From Coniferiporia sulphurascens (Eukaryota; Basidiomycota; Agaricomycetes; Hymenochaetales; Hymenochaetaceae): 64,000 nt of DNA. The stretch is taken from positions 4,898,001 through 4,962,000 of the forward strand of contig NBBA01000001.1 of the NCBI GenBank assembly GCA_002794785.1, written 5' to 3'. Both the position numbers and the translations under genes were made by a program. Under the pieces are notes generated by a model that worked only from the letters and a program-made list of their open reading frames with translations, was not told the DNA's origin and did no database searches. Each line of letters starts with the position of its first letter. The stretch's first letter is position 1. Positions 1 through 12,280 of the stretch are shown here, one piece after another.

Positions 1-3000
1 CGACGACGATAACTACAAACGCAACCCCACCGACGGACGCGCCTACAATTGCGCCCACAGCTAGACCACCTGCGCTAGAGCCACTCGAGTACGTTACCTG
101 CTTAAGGGGAACACTAACAGTATTCCGTATTTAGTGATACACTTTCTCACGAAAGATAAACGGGACGTACTTTAGAGCGAGTGGGGCAAACATGGCACCC
201 TGTGCTGGGCTAAGTTTGTAACTGGTAAGCAACGCACCCAGACCAACTTGAAGTAGTACACACCTATTGATCCCCCCAAGCTGTGATCCATTGCCCGGGC
301 TGTACAACCCAGCGAACGGCCTGTTTTCCAGATTCGGCGACGCATATGCGTGCAAGAACGAAATCAACGAATCCCGTACTGAACTGTTGGTTACACTTGC
401 GGCAGCGAACATCGTCCAGTCTTGTTACGCGGGCACAACCCGAATCAACAGCAATCGGAAAAACGACTAAATTAGGACATACCTGAACGAGCAAGGGACG
501 TATCGCCATCGTCAAGAGGAATTCCGAACTTATAATTGGCTATTCTAAAGTCAGTAGACAGTAACGCAGACTCCAAGGATGCGCGTACGAATTTGTCCTT
601 CATAATACGACGTTTGCAAGGAATAGACCTAGACGCAAAATCCTCTTAGCTATCGTTGATTGGGCCATCAGCATTCATGACTAGAACTTACGGAACTGTT
701 GATAAGGTTCAGCTGGAGAAGCTTGTCCGCGAACAAGTTATAGATGACACCAGAAGAGCTCGATCCGTAGCTCAGAACAAGACGGTCGGAGGCGGCTGCG
801 AGAGACATCCATTGTTGCGCGTATTGGGTTGCAATCCCCTATTTGTGAAAACTTTGAGCATTCGTGCAAAAACAGTCGTGGGGCAGTGGACACACTTGAT
901 AATTATTTTGGTCATCTGAGTGTCCGCCGTACTCGCTGATTTTTGCCATTGCGCCGATGCCGATGATCCCCTTCAGAGCAAGGTTGGTCTGGTTCGTCGC
1001 GGAAATTCCGTCCGAGAGTGATGTGGTCCTATATGGTGCAGCCTTTGTAAACTGAAACTCCAGACAGCAGAAAATCGAAGACTCACTCATCGCCAGGCGA
1101 CATGGAGTTGTTAACGAGAAATTTTGCCCATCCGTTAAGTAGACTGTACTGTAAAATGTAAGGGGGTCATGTAAACCAAGCGGCTTGAGAAGAACCGGCT
1201 GGGCTAGGCTCACTTACGTGCTGTGCGAGGAGACTGCCATCCCCAGACGTCTGAGCGTGCGCCAAGCTCATAATCAGCATATTTGCGGATTCTACGATAG
1301 ACAACTCATAGTTCAATCTCTCTACGTCGGATGCGTTCTCATGAAGAAACTTACGTTCAATTTGCTCGTTGTGGCTTTGGTAATTGCCTGTCGCGTTCGG
1401 GAATGCCGAGCCTGAGGGGTGCAAGCCATGTGAGTAGATGTCTTAGGGAAAAATCGATTAGGGTGCATACCGAGGTCCTGTGCCGCGTATGGATTCTGAT
1501 ACTGCGTGCTGGATTGATATTCCAGGAGGGGGCTCAAGAGGTATCCCAGGATATCCGGGTTGAGATACAAGTAAATCGGCATCGCGGCGTATATCACATC
1601 CACGGCGTTCACTCTGCGCCCAAGCGTCCATCCGTCAACCGTCGCAATTTATGAAAAGGAGGGTATGATAGGAGACTCACCCGCCTGTTCCGACTCCACC
1701 CATGTCCTTCATAAACGCTTTTATGTCCGAAGTGTTAAAGCCACCGTTGCTATTCCGCAGGAGTGTGTACTCGATTGCGCTCATTGTCTGCCGCGTGGTT
1801 AGCGAGAGCAGGTCCGAGTACTTTCCCGAGATTGAGCCCGCGTCACTGGCTATCTGAGTATCCAGCTGGATGGCGGCGTTGAGCGAGTCGTCGAAGTTTT
1901 GGAGGACAGCCTCAATCTGAATGTCCAAGGACATAGCAAGTCAATTTGAATGTTACCGCAGATGGGACGATGCGGGAGGAGCAGGTTTTCGCGGGGGGAT
2001 GGGGAGATACGTACAACGTCGTGAATGTTTGTATATTGCGACCAATAATATGCGCTGCGGAGCTCCGTTTGTACGTCTATATTGGTGTAACTGATAACTG
2101 GATCGCGCACGACCCCAACTGCATACACCACAGGATCGTTCAAAGAAGTGATGCTGCCGAGGTCCACTGAAATTCCGAGAACATCAAATGTAGGACTACC
2201 ACAAGGAAGCAAATAGGTCAGAAAAGCGGGCAGGCTGAGACAGAAGTGACATACCTCCCCACGGCGTGAAAACTCGGATCGCTCGTGCTATTCAAGCCAG
2301 TGCCATTTGAAAAGGCGCCACGGACATCGTCAGCGGGACCGATCTGCCACTTCATATTTGCACGCTAAAAGAAACAAAACGAGGGCAAACTCAGTCCGCT
2401 TTCCAGCACCTAGTCTTGGTTGCATAGAAATCGTACATTCTCCATGCAGTGATATACTACTGCGTCTTGCGGATGATCGCTGATTTCTTGAAACTGACCT
2501 GGAGAAGTGAGCTGCATTTGCAGGTAGATGAAATTCGTAGCCTGTGTCATCGTCCAATTTGCGTTCAAGGAATCGTCTCCGCTGATCCACTCTAAAGGGG
2601 ATCGGCAGAGAAGTTGAGACCATAAAACCGTTCTAAGGGCATTTTTTAAACGCGTAATGGCAAGACTCTTACCTCCTGTAATGTCTGAATAGACTTGTAC
2701 TTCGTGAGAGTTTCCGTCGTTAGACTCCACAGATATATAGAAATACGAGAAAGGTATTGACTGCATGACGAGGTTGGTAGCCTACATGGTATAATTCCAA
2801 ACAACATGCCCTGATGAGCCCATGATCGAGCTGGGATTCGGAGAATCTTTTCTTACCTCAACGGGGCTTAGGAAAGTTGTGTTGACGTTCACAGGTCCAG
2901 CAGTAAAAAGATACGACGTCCGAGTAGGAGTAAACGTGACGGCCGTCTGGTTGGCGGCTTTCATCGAGGGGAAAAGCTCGTCGCCGAGTATTGCGTACGA

Positions 3001-3351
3001 TGACCCGTCGACTCGAACTGCAGCGTACCATCCATATACCTGGTGCCAGGGGGAAATGTCAGTACTTTAACCAATTATTGCGCCTTTTCCACATCTGCGG
3101 CTTGGACGCTTCTGCCCATCAACCAGTCCGCGAAACTGTGGAAGACTTACAGACTCGCCCGCATCCCATTGTCTCGGCCAAGCATCGTTTAGTTGGACAG
3201 CGCCATTACCCTGTGGTGCCCATACATTAACGTATGGCTGCTTTACTGCAAGAGGAAGCGAAGGTGGGTTGAAGGGCGTCGCTGTCCAGGTTTGTGCATG
3301 TGCGGTGCCAACTGCGAGGAGAAGAGCGGGAGCAAGAAAAGAGGGAAACAT
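1..3351 (-). CDS. GtaA-like secreted glutaminase, C-terminus cut by window edge
   Basis: The product resembles fungal glutaminase A (DUF4964/DUF5127/DUF4965/DUF1793 architecture), which hydrolyses glutamine outside the cell or at its surface. The ATG at 3351 is chosen because it opens a signal peptide (MFPSFLAPALLLAVGTAHA), followed by the family N-terminus with PPSLPLAVKQPYVNVW. After a first intron comes the motif GWYAAVRVDGSSYAILGDE, then TFLSPVE joined to a segment containing QSIPFSYFYISVES. Further blocks include SGKYSDLLSLTTRQTMSAIEYT, YPNATG-type and SANMLIMSLAHAQ motifs, NQTNLALKGIIGIGAMAKISE and RDSLISFLHAYASPNLENRPF. At least eight short introns interrupt it. The leftmost 60 bases encode a Gly/Ala/Val-rich stretch (GGLAVGAIVGASVGGVAF) that looks like a C-terminal membrane anchor, so the enzyme may be tethered to the plasma membrane. 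The stop lies outside the window. Substrate is assigned by family only. Confidence 0.85.
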
Positions 3352-4036
3352 CAGTGAGAGGGTCAACTAGACATGAAAGATGCAAGCGGAAAGCACGCGA
3401 AGCGGGGAGACGGACGCAGAGGGACTCAGGGACGCACCATTGCAATAAGTAATAATTAGGCGAAGTTCTGGTGTGCATCAATATATTCATGTTATTCTTA
3501 ACCGTTTCGGGAAAAGCGGCGTCGACGAAGGCGCGCTGATGGAGATCGGATCAAAAGTCTATTCCCGGAATATCTCCGGCATCTTATTTCACGTATGTCA
3601 ACCCCTTCCAATGGATTCTAAATGCGGAAGAAAATACAAGAGAAAAACATAGCAGTCCAAATACAGAAGGTCACCGTACAGCGCTCGCTAAGGTGGCACC
3701 CCTGTCGGCTGACCCCTTCGCGTCTCGTGCCTTGCGGTTGTCTTCAATCCCTTTCATCTCCAGTTTAGTCGAGTTATTTTGTGTTGTCATTCTTTACCTG
3801 TTTACGTAGAGGACGAGGCCGCTGGGTTAAATATCGCTTTGTCAACTAAATGCGCTCGAAATTCATCGCTCAAAATACGATATTATGCGCCAAGCAACAA
3901 ATAGCCAATCAAACCTCATAGAGCGGGGCGATGCAGGATACATCCTATATATTTTTTCTGTACTCCCCTCACCAGCGCAAGCGAGTCATCACGAGCCGCG
4001 TAAGAACAGGACGTACACAGCAGCCCACGTAGCCGA
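3352..4036. other. spacer between glutaminase and transporter genes
   Basis: This 685-base stretch holds the promoter and 5' UTR of the minus-strand glutaminase gene and the 3' UTR of the minus-strand transporter. I see no conserved coding signal, tRNA or repeat. Confidence 0.5.
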
Positions 4037-6206
4037 TTAAACGTCGGTAATGTTGATCGTGCCAAGGTTTTCTGCGATAATGATGTCCTCCTTGTGCAGC
4101 GACGCAGTCGCCTTCTCGCTTGACGAGTCCGGAAGTGCAGCACCCTCGAGCCCTGCGCCGACCGCAGCTCTCCTCTTGATGTCTGCTACGTTGTCGTCGC
4201 CGTCGAATATGCTGCAGAAGAAAGAATATTAGCGTCCTCGTATTCTGGACATCCGAAAGTCAACATACAGTGAGGTTTCTTCCAGAGTGCGGTTCCGCGT
4301 CTCGGTCAGGAAGAAGTATATAAAGACGAGCTCGCACGCGATCCACGCGCAGTATACGATGTAATACTTCCACGTGATCGCAGCGAACGCGATTGGGTTG
4401 ATGTACTGGTTGAACACGAGCGACGAGGAGACGGCGAACGCAAAGACCGTGTAACCTTTTGCGCGCAGGGCAAACGGCAGGATCTCCATCGTGTACGAGA
4501 CAATAAGCGGCGAGTATGCAATCGAATACGCAGCACTATTCAAGACTGTCGGAACAGACCATTAGGAAACTCCTAATTCTTATGGAGAGAAAGAACAGGG
4601 AAACGGATAAGACGAACAGATGAATGCGACGACGGCATCTCCGGCGGACTTGCTACCATGAATGGCATATTGACTGGCACAAACGGTGAGTAGCACGAAG
4701 AAAAGCAGCATCCCTCCTGTCGAAAGCAGGAAAAGCGGACGACGACCGACTTTGTCGCAGTAGAGACCACCAAGGACAGCGAGAACGAAAGACCACAGAT
4801 TTAAAAAGGCGTTAATCAAAAGCTGTTCGACTGTATTCGTGACTATATTGATAGTATGTGAATTTTTTCCTCACTTGCAGAAAGATTTATACTTACTGCC
4901 GATAGTCTTGAATATTTGATTGAGGTAGTACGAACTGGAATTAAATATACAGTCAGCACAGACTACAAGGAATCGATTCAGTCTGACTAGACGCACATAA
5001 GTCCATTACCGCTCCACTGCGAGAAGAATGCAATAGCGACGATGATACGCATCCGGCGCCTGTTACCGGACGTGCGTACGAGCTGGAGCCAGCCCGTCTG
5101 TTTCTGGACCTTCTCCGCATCGATAGCAGCCTTAATCTCTTGGAACTCGAACTGGACGAGCGGATCTGCAGTGTTGCCGTTCGCATGGTAGTACGCCAGT
5201 GTCTGTAATGCCTCGGCTTCTCGGTTCTGAGCGACGAGCCAGCGAGGGCTCTCTGGTCCGAAGGGAATGAGGAAGAATTGCAGGACGGAGGGGATAGCTT
5301 GGCATGCTGAGGGGATACGCCAGGCCCATGAGTTGTTAATGTGGAATGTGCCGAAGGTCACCCAGGACGCTCTGCACCGGAGTTTAGCATCGGAGTCTCT
5401 TTACTGCGTGAATTGGCACGTACATGAAGGCACCTCCGGGCCAGAGCGCATTATAGGCGGACGAGATGGGTGCTCGCTGCGTCCTGTAACAAAACTCTTA
5501 TTTAAACTAATAAAAATATGGAATATGCGACGACACTCACGGATATGCTATCTCAGTAACCAGCATGGGCGCAGCGGCAGTGCAAAATCCAAGACCGAAT
5601 CCGACTAGAAGGCGAATAAAATTTCGGTTCACTGGCCGAAGTTACAGTGGACGGTAGAACCAGGGACTTACGCATGAACCTTGAGCTGATGAACATCTCC
5701 ACACTTTGCGACGCAGTCTGAATGATAGCCCCCGCGACGACGATGCTCGCGCCAATGAAAATTGTCCTCTTGCGCCCAAGGCCATCGCAAGAGTATGGAG
5801 TGAAAGGCAAGGACGCGAGTGAGCCGATGTTTTGAATGGCACCTAAGAGGCCGAGTTTGGATCCGCTGGGATTATTGAAAGCAGATTCCCATTGGCCAAG
5901 GAGTTGAAGACCGTCTGGACGGAAATAGTAGATCGCCAGGTCAGATGGTACACCTATTTATATCGAGTATCTTCAACTTACTCATCATGCTCCCATCGTA
6001 GCCGTTTGCTGTCGACGTAATAATTCTAAACAAAAAAAACGACAGTTACACGACTGGGATTTGAATTAATTAACATCAACCCACAAGAGAAGGATCCAGA
6101 GATTCAGTATAACAAGTCGGCGATTTTTGTACCACTTCTTGGAAGTGTCAATTAAGTGGTGGTAATCGTTGCTATGTCCCGGGGTGGGGCCAGGACTGAC
6201 GCCCAT
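4037..6206 (-). CDS. MFS sugar transporter (lactose permease/hexose transporter-like)
   Basis: This is a 12-helix sugar porter of the major facilitator superfamily, expected to import sugars across the plasma membrane. The start at 6206 gives MGVSPGPTPGHSNDYHHLID and a cytoplasmic lead-in before helix 1. Family signatures in order are ANGYDGSMM after helix 1, GRKRTIFIG in the loop after helix 2, PESPRWLV after helix 6, the DPLVQFEFQEI central loop, KVGRRPLFLLSTGG after helix 8, FALRAKGYTVF after helix 10 and the terminal FFLTETRNRTLEETS. The YHANGN and PLVQFEFQEI pattern is typical of fungal lactose permease/LAC12-like and related sugar carriers, but the substrate cannot be read from sequence. 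Multiple introns of about 50-60 nt interrupt it. The last exon encodes a hydrophilic tail ending INITDV at the TAA at 4037. Confidence 0.88.
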
Positions 6207-6977
6207 GGTGACGGCGGTTAAAGTCGCTGAAGAAAAGGTAGGAGGGAACGCGGTGATGTACCGCGAAATCGCGACACCTGCCCGTTCTCAAGCCCAAGCC
6301 CTCATCTTTTAAAGCCTCAAGACACCAGCTGCGGTCCGGGACAATTTAGACTGGTGACCCCAGCCGCTATAAGTCCTGCCAATGGACGATGGAACTGAAT
6401 GACCATTGGAGACTGCATACACTCGTGTGCTCTGTTCGCCGCCTGTTCGAGAAAAGACTGTGTATAGGAGTGGGCAGCTGATCATACCAGCCCACAGGAG
6501 ATTACTCGCAGAACGCTTAAAATATTTTCCGCCCGCAGACTTGAGGGCTACCTGAGTGCTTCGGCGACGAAGCTTCGCCATAGAGTCCATTAGTAGCCTG
6601 TTCACATCGAAACAACAGTCATATGCTTCACGCAATCAGCAAAAACTTCCCGGCGCCTGCATTCTTACGCTCGTCGGTTAATAATCGGAAGTGCAACGCA
6701 GCGCTGTAACTTAGGTTGAAGATTCCTGAGGAGAACTGACGTAGTCGAAGTCGATCAACAGGAACCAGGATAGACTTATTATATTCAATAAGTTACGCTG
6801 ACGTTTTGAGAGAGATCACTTCGATGCTCGTTACCAGAGTAGATCCAAACGTGAAGCACACTATTATCTATTCAAAACTATCTGTATGCACCAGTAAGTT
6901 GTACGACTTGAGCAGCTTGGAATTCAGAATTTGCAAGCTCACATATAATAACTGCACTTCATCCTTTTACCACTGGG
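6207..6977. other. spacer upstream of sugar transporter
   Basis: This 771-base region carries the promoter side of the transporter gene and the 3' UTR of the minus-strand WBP11 gene. No coding signature, RNA gene or repeat is recognised. Confidence 0.45.
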
Positions 6978-8777
6978 CTAGTGTGTTGGATCTAACATGT
7001 CTCCCATCTCCGCAAGGAAATTATCATAATCATCCTTCGGTCTCTCTTTTACGCCCTCGACCTTTCGTCGCTTCGTACTACCTTCATGCTCGCCTGATGT
7101 TGTATGACTAAAACTGCCCGCCATGGGACCAAACTTTTCCTTGAGCGTCCCAAGTAAATCAGGTTTCTGCTGATCGGCGTTCTCTCCTGCACCTGCATCA
7201 CCACCCGCATCCGCACTCAATGCAGGCGCCGCATTCACACGCCCACTCGACGCACCACCACCGGCCTTCTTGCGTTTCAGCGCAGCGGGCATGAATGCCG
7301 TGCTCTCCTTCTTGAAATCCCGTAGTTGGGGTGCCGCAGACACCGTTGCACTTGCACTTGGAGCCTCTGATGATCCGCCACTCGGCCCTGCACCTGGTAA
7401 TGGCGGGCGTGGCGGTAGGTTCGGATTGTGCGGAAGTGAAGGCGGTGGAGGAACCTGTCGCATCTGCCGATGGGCCTGATATGTCTGGTGTGGGATCGCA
7501 GACAATGGATCTTGCACAGCGGATGTAGACTGAGCTCTACGAGGGAAGAAGCCTGGTGGTGGCGGCGGAAGGCTGTTTTGATAAAAGCCAGGCGGGGGAG
7601 GCGGCATTCCATGGGGCGGAAAGGGCGGGGCGCCCATAGGAGTCATTGTTGGTGGTGGAGGAAATGGCGGAGGCACGGGAAACATTGGGGGTAACATATT
7701 GGGAGGCAAATTTGGGGCAAACGGAGGCATTGCTGGAGGTGGACCAGGCAGGAGAGGAGGCGGGCCAGGAGGAAGAGGTGGCAATGACGATCCGTTTCCT
7801 GAGTGGCACGTTAAGCGTGATATAGTGATATAGCAGTACTAAAGCAGTGTCCACACCTAACTCTGAAGGAGGAGGACCCTCTGGCATAGGGATATCATCG
7901 TCACCGTCATCACCATCTGACTCGTCTTCCTTGATTTCGGGAGGAGGCCCCTCAGGCATTGTAATATCGTCCTCAGACCCTTCTAACCAAAAAAAAGTCA
8001 ATAGTGAGTGGCTCGTGGAAGCTAACATACGCACCAGATTCGCCCGCTTCCTCTTCAGCGTCACTGTCTACCTCTCCAGGAAGCAAAGCTTAAGCGGCAA
8101 TTCGACGTCAGAGTATAGGTCGTATGAGATGGATAAAATAGTATACCTCTTTCAACGTATGGCATACCAGGCGGAGGCATGCCATAAGGATTCATCACCG
8201 GATCATAGTATACACTTCTCTCAGGATGACGAGGGAGTCCATTCTTATTAAAAAGATTCCGCTTCGTTTTCCCCTGTGGTTGTGCCTTCGCATCGTCCTT
8301 GTCTTCCTCTCGGGCAGTTCGACGTCTATACACGAGCCCACGCTGTTCGGGATGCTCTTCGACATAATCCTCCTTCTTCTTGTTAATCCGCGACAATTCA
8401 GACTTGAGCTCAGTTATTCGTGCTTTTTGAATGGCAGTTGGTTCTGCAAGTTTCTCCAACTCAGAGATTTCTTCCTCGATCTCTGTGTTTGTTCATGAGC
8501 CACAAGTACAAGGAAGCGGAGAGCCCTGAATAGTCTGACCGCTCGTATCCTTCTTCACCAATGCGAAATCCCTGTTCTTCTGCCTCTCCACTTTATTCTA
8601 ACAGTGCAAAGATAGTCAATACAGCATTACGACGTAGGGCGCTATTTCTGGAGCCTACCTTCTTCAGCTCCTTTTTGCGGAGAGCCTTTCCTATCCTTAA
8701 TCAGTTGCTTTCCGGTCAACGCGGCCGAAGGACTCACTGTGCGCGTCCGCTGGGTTCAGGTTCTTTCCTTTCGCCAT
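6978..8777 (-). CDS. WBP11-like spliceosome-associated protein
   Basis: The N-terminus MAKGKNLNPADAH, followed over an intron by a basic RKKELKK-type block, is the Wbp11 domain diagnostic of WW-domain-binding protein 11, a nuclear protein linked to pre-mRNA splicing and PP1 regulation. A Glu/Lys-rich helix (IEEEISELEKLAEPTAIQKA to SRINKKKEDYVEEH) is followed by PERSVYYDPVMNPYGMPPPG. Two acidic blocks each end in MPEGPPP, and the final large exon is strongly Pro-rich (PPLPPGPPPLLPGPPP), suited to WW-domain or PQBP1-type partners. The C-terminus has the conserved FKKESTAFMPAALKRKK motif and a DNFLAEMGDML tail. It is split by at least five introns. It diverges from the peroxiredoxin-like gene with only about 260 bases between start codons. 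Confidence 0.88.
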
Positions 8778-9037
8778 CGTTTACAGCTGCAGTGTTTAAG
8801 CAAAGCCACTGATTCATGAAGCTAAAGCAAGCAAGTCGGGAGACACAGTCGTTCGGGGCCGTTGCTCAGACTTCACTGGCAAGAGTTGAGCATGCAAACG
8901 GGCTCGGGACTGGCGCCGCACAACCACTTTCCTTATGTAATCCAGCTTATTCATTATCACTGTGTCATACTTCAATCCAAGTTCCCACAACTTTGTTCCA
9001 GCCACCCACGAAATCTTGAGGTCTCTATGTGGAAGCC

Positions 9038-10060
9038 ATGTCGTCGAACCAAAGCACGCCCATTGAGCAGTCCATAGCCGCAGCGGCGCAAGCTACCGTT
9101 TTTGATAACAAAGGAACCAAGCTTGCCTTTGCTGACTTATTCGCGTCTTCGAAAACGATCGTGGTCTTTATTAGTGAGTTGAACTTTGTCTTTGATAATC
9201 CTGTTATTTGAGGTCGGGATGTGCTGACTTGTACCCGCTAAAGGACATTTCTTTTGTGGTGTAAGCCTTTCGCGTTGAACCGCCGAATATTCACATATCA
9301 TTTTTCTTGTTTCCAGATGTGCCAGGTTCGCCCATTTCGCCTCGAAATCAAGAACTAGTCATGACATTATTGTTTCAGGCCTATGTCTCCCAACTCGCAA
9401 CAGTGCCGGAGAAAGCGCTCTCTGATGCGGGTGTGAGACTTGTCGTCATCGGCTGTGGTGAATGGCAGTTGATTGATAATTACAAGAGTAAGGTATTTTC
9501 CACCACGCTGAGATCAAGACCAAATAACAAGGGTGTCCGATAGCAACTGATATGCTGACCACCATGTTTCAGAGGATACCGGATTTAAAGGGGAAATTTA
9601 CGCGGATCCATCTCGTGAGGTGTACCGTAAGCTCGATATGACCATCGAGACCCTCTCCGGAGCCCCAGCAGGCGAGCAGAAGCGCAGCTATGTCACCAAT
9701 GCTCTCTCCAACGCCCTCAAAAGTATTTGGGTACGTGACATCAATGTATAGGTAGACTACAAGCGCTAAGCAATTCTTGCAGAAAGGGCCGATTATGCAC
9801 CCTCAGTTTATGGGTAAGCAAGGGAGTCTCTCCCAGCTTGGAGGCGATTTCATTTTTGGACCAGGTATTAATGCCGCTGCATCTGCCAAAACATGAGCTA
9901 AAACTTATCCCAGGAAATACATGCCACTTCTCGCATTTGATGCAGCATACGCAAGACCGTGAGTATACAGATGTTATCAGCTGGTGGATATGGTACTGAC
10001 ATTCGACCCCTAGACATCGAGGTCTCTGCTCTGATGGAAGCTGCCGGGGTGCAAGTGTAG
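9038..10060 (+). CDS. PRXL2/AAED1-type thioredoxin-fold (AhpC-TSA_2) protein
   Basis: Eight exons join in frame to give 200 residues. The ATG at 9038 yields MSSNQSTPIEQSIAAAAQ, then a beta strand TIVVFI and the redox motif RHFFCGMCQAYVSQLA, characteristic of the AhpC/TSA antioxidant-like (PRXL2/AAED1) family. These are thioredoxin-fold proteins thought to act in cytosolic redox control. The typical DAGVRLVVIGCGEW strand follows, then GFKGEIYADPSREVYRKL, and the C-terminal GGDFIFGPGNTCHFSHLMQHTQDH block. The second Cys of the CGMC motif sits alone on a 9-nt exon (9317-9325) between introns of 56 and 53 nt. Exons are 9038-9173, 9244-9260, 9317-9325, 9379-9487, 9573-9730, 9783-9864, 9914-9958 and 10014-10060. 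The electron donor and substrate are unknown. Confidence 0.85.
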
Positions 10061-10309
10061 TGATTAAGAAACGTTGCAAGTTAATTTCTAGTGTGTACGC
10101 ACAAGGGAGTTTTGTATGTATTGTAATATTCTAGTAAGCAATGATAGGAATCAATTATATTGATTGAAGCCGACGTAATGTACGTAATAAGACTGTCGTC
10201 AAATCGTGAGAAACACCTTCTTTTTAAAGTTATTGGACGTCGAGAACGCGTCGCGCGCACGCCAGTAGACTGCATTCATTCACCATCGTTCACGATATTC
10301 TAGACAATC

Positions 10310-12280
10310 ATGGCAGCAATGGGACCGGGACAAACGCCGGTTTTCGTAATGAGCAAGTTACAAGTCTTATGCCATGATCTTGCACTAACCTACAGATTGC
10401 AGACACTGCACCGGAACGGCAGTCTGGTCGCAAAGCACAAATTTCTAATATAACTGCCGCAAAAGTGCGTGCATCTTGAATATCAAGCAATATCATGGAC
10501 TTACTATCCATCAGACGGTCGCAGATGTCATTAGAACATGCCTGGGCCCAAAAGCCATGCTCAAAATGATCTTAGATCCGATGGGTGGTATTCTGTGAGT
10601 CCGGAAGCCGAATGAACGACAGGCATCTTTATTTACGCATGTCTTTTATTCAGGCTGACGAACGACGGAAATGCGATTTTACGAGAAATCGAAGTTGCAC
10701 ACCCGGCTGCGAAGAATATGATCGAGCTCAGTCGGACACAGGATGAAGAATGTGGAGACGGGACGACGAGCGTGATTATTTTGGGTGCGTGCCGAATTGC
10801 TGTCGCACTGAGGTATTTATTCATTCTCGAGTAGCCGGTGAAATTCTTGCACAATCCCTTCAGCCCTTGGAGCGAAATATCCACCCTGTCGTGATCATCT
10901 CGGCCTTTAACAAGGCACTCAAGGAGGCACTCGAAATCATCGACCGCATCTCGATACCCATTGACACTTCCAACGACGACGACATGTTAGCACTCATCAA
11001 GACATCCATCGGCACCAAATTCGTTGTCCGATGGTCAGAGTTGATGTGCCGTCTCGCACTCCAGGCCGTACGTACGGTTGCGCAGAGCGATGCGGGAATC
11101 ACTACCGTCGATATTAAGCGCTATGCGCGTGTTGAGAAGGTTCCCGGCGGAGAGATCGAGGAATCTCGGGTACTTAACGGCGTCATGCTCAACAAAGACA
11201 TTACCCATCCTAAAATGCGCCGTCGCATCGAGAAGCCGCGAATCATCCTGCTTGACTGCCCGCTCGAATACAAGAAGGGCGAGAGTCAGACGAACATCGA
11301 AATCTCCAAGGAGGAGGACTGGAATCGTGTGCTACAGATTGAGGAGGAGCAGGTGAAAACGCTGTGCGATAAAATTGTCGAGTTCAAGCCCGATCTCGTC
11401 TTCACCGAGAAGGGTGTCTCCGACCTTGCACAGCACTACCTCCTTAAGGAAAACATTACAGTGCTTCGGCGCGTGCGCAAGTCCGACAACAACCGCATCG
11501 CCCGCGCTGTCGGCGCAACGATTGTAAATCGGGTGGAGGACCTGCGCGAAGCGGACGTCGGCACGAGGTGTGGCCTCTTCCATATCGAGAAGATTGGCGA
11601 TGAATATTTCACCTTCCTCACCGAGTGTGCCTCGCCCAAGGCGTGCACGATCCTCCTGCGTGGGCCGTCGAAGGACATCCTGAACGAGGTTGACCGTAAT
11701 CTTGCGGACGCGATGGCCGTTGCTCGTAACGTGGTGTTCAACCCACGCCTGGCACCCGGCGGCGGTGCGACGGAGATGGCGATCAGCGTCGCGCTGCAGG
11801 CGAAGGCTCGCAGTATTACAGGTGTTGAGGGCCTGCCATTCCGTGCTGTAGCGGACGCACTGGAAGTTATCCCCCGTACGCTCGTACAAAACGCGGGTGG
11901 TAATGCAATTAGGGTACTGACAGAGCTGAGGGTACGTCATTCTGAATCGGTTTCGTTCTATTTTAGACACTGAGCTTATGCTGAAATCAAAGGCCAAACA
12001 TGTCGCGGGAGATAACTCCTGGGGAATCAACGGTGACACCGGCAAAATCGTCGACATGAAATCATACGGGCTGTATGAATCCGCCAGCGTTAAAGTAACG
12101 TTCTCCCGTCGTAGTAAAAAAATGGGCAATATTGACGCATGCATCGTTCAGATCCAAATCCTCAAAACTGCTATTGAAGCAGCACGCATGCTCCTGCGCG
12201 TCGACGATGTGGTCCAAGCGGTGCGCAAAGAGAGGCAGCAGCAGGAGCAGGGTCCCCCGCCGGAGGAAATGGAGGGTTGA
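10310..12280 (+). CDS. CCT3: T-complex chaperonin subunit gamma
   Basis: This is one subunit of the cytosolic double-ring TRiC/CCT chaperonin, which folds actin, tubulin and WD40 proteins using ATP. Seven exons give 547 residues, the usual family length. Visible group II chaperonin motifs are [47 protein letters not shown], the nucleotide-binding [23 protein letters not shown] near residue 400, and [13 protein letters not shown]. The C-terminal [17 protein letters not shown] is typical of the gamma subunit. Exons are 10310-10352, 10403-10464, 10515-10594, 10654-10784, 10835-11931, 11993-12094 and 12152-12280. The first intron has a GC donor (gcaagt at 10353). The last intron (12095-12151) is 57 nt with no in-frame stop. 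Confidence 0.95.

Noticed and set aside
9326..9378. Reading through from the microexon into GSPISPRNQELVMTLLFQ as coding sequence of the PRXL2-like protein
   Set aside because: It would separate the CxxC region from QAYVSQLA, which is contiguous in the family, and the interval has good intron borders (gt...cag).
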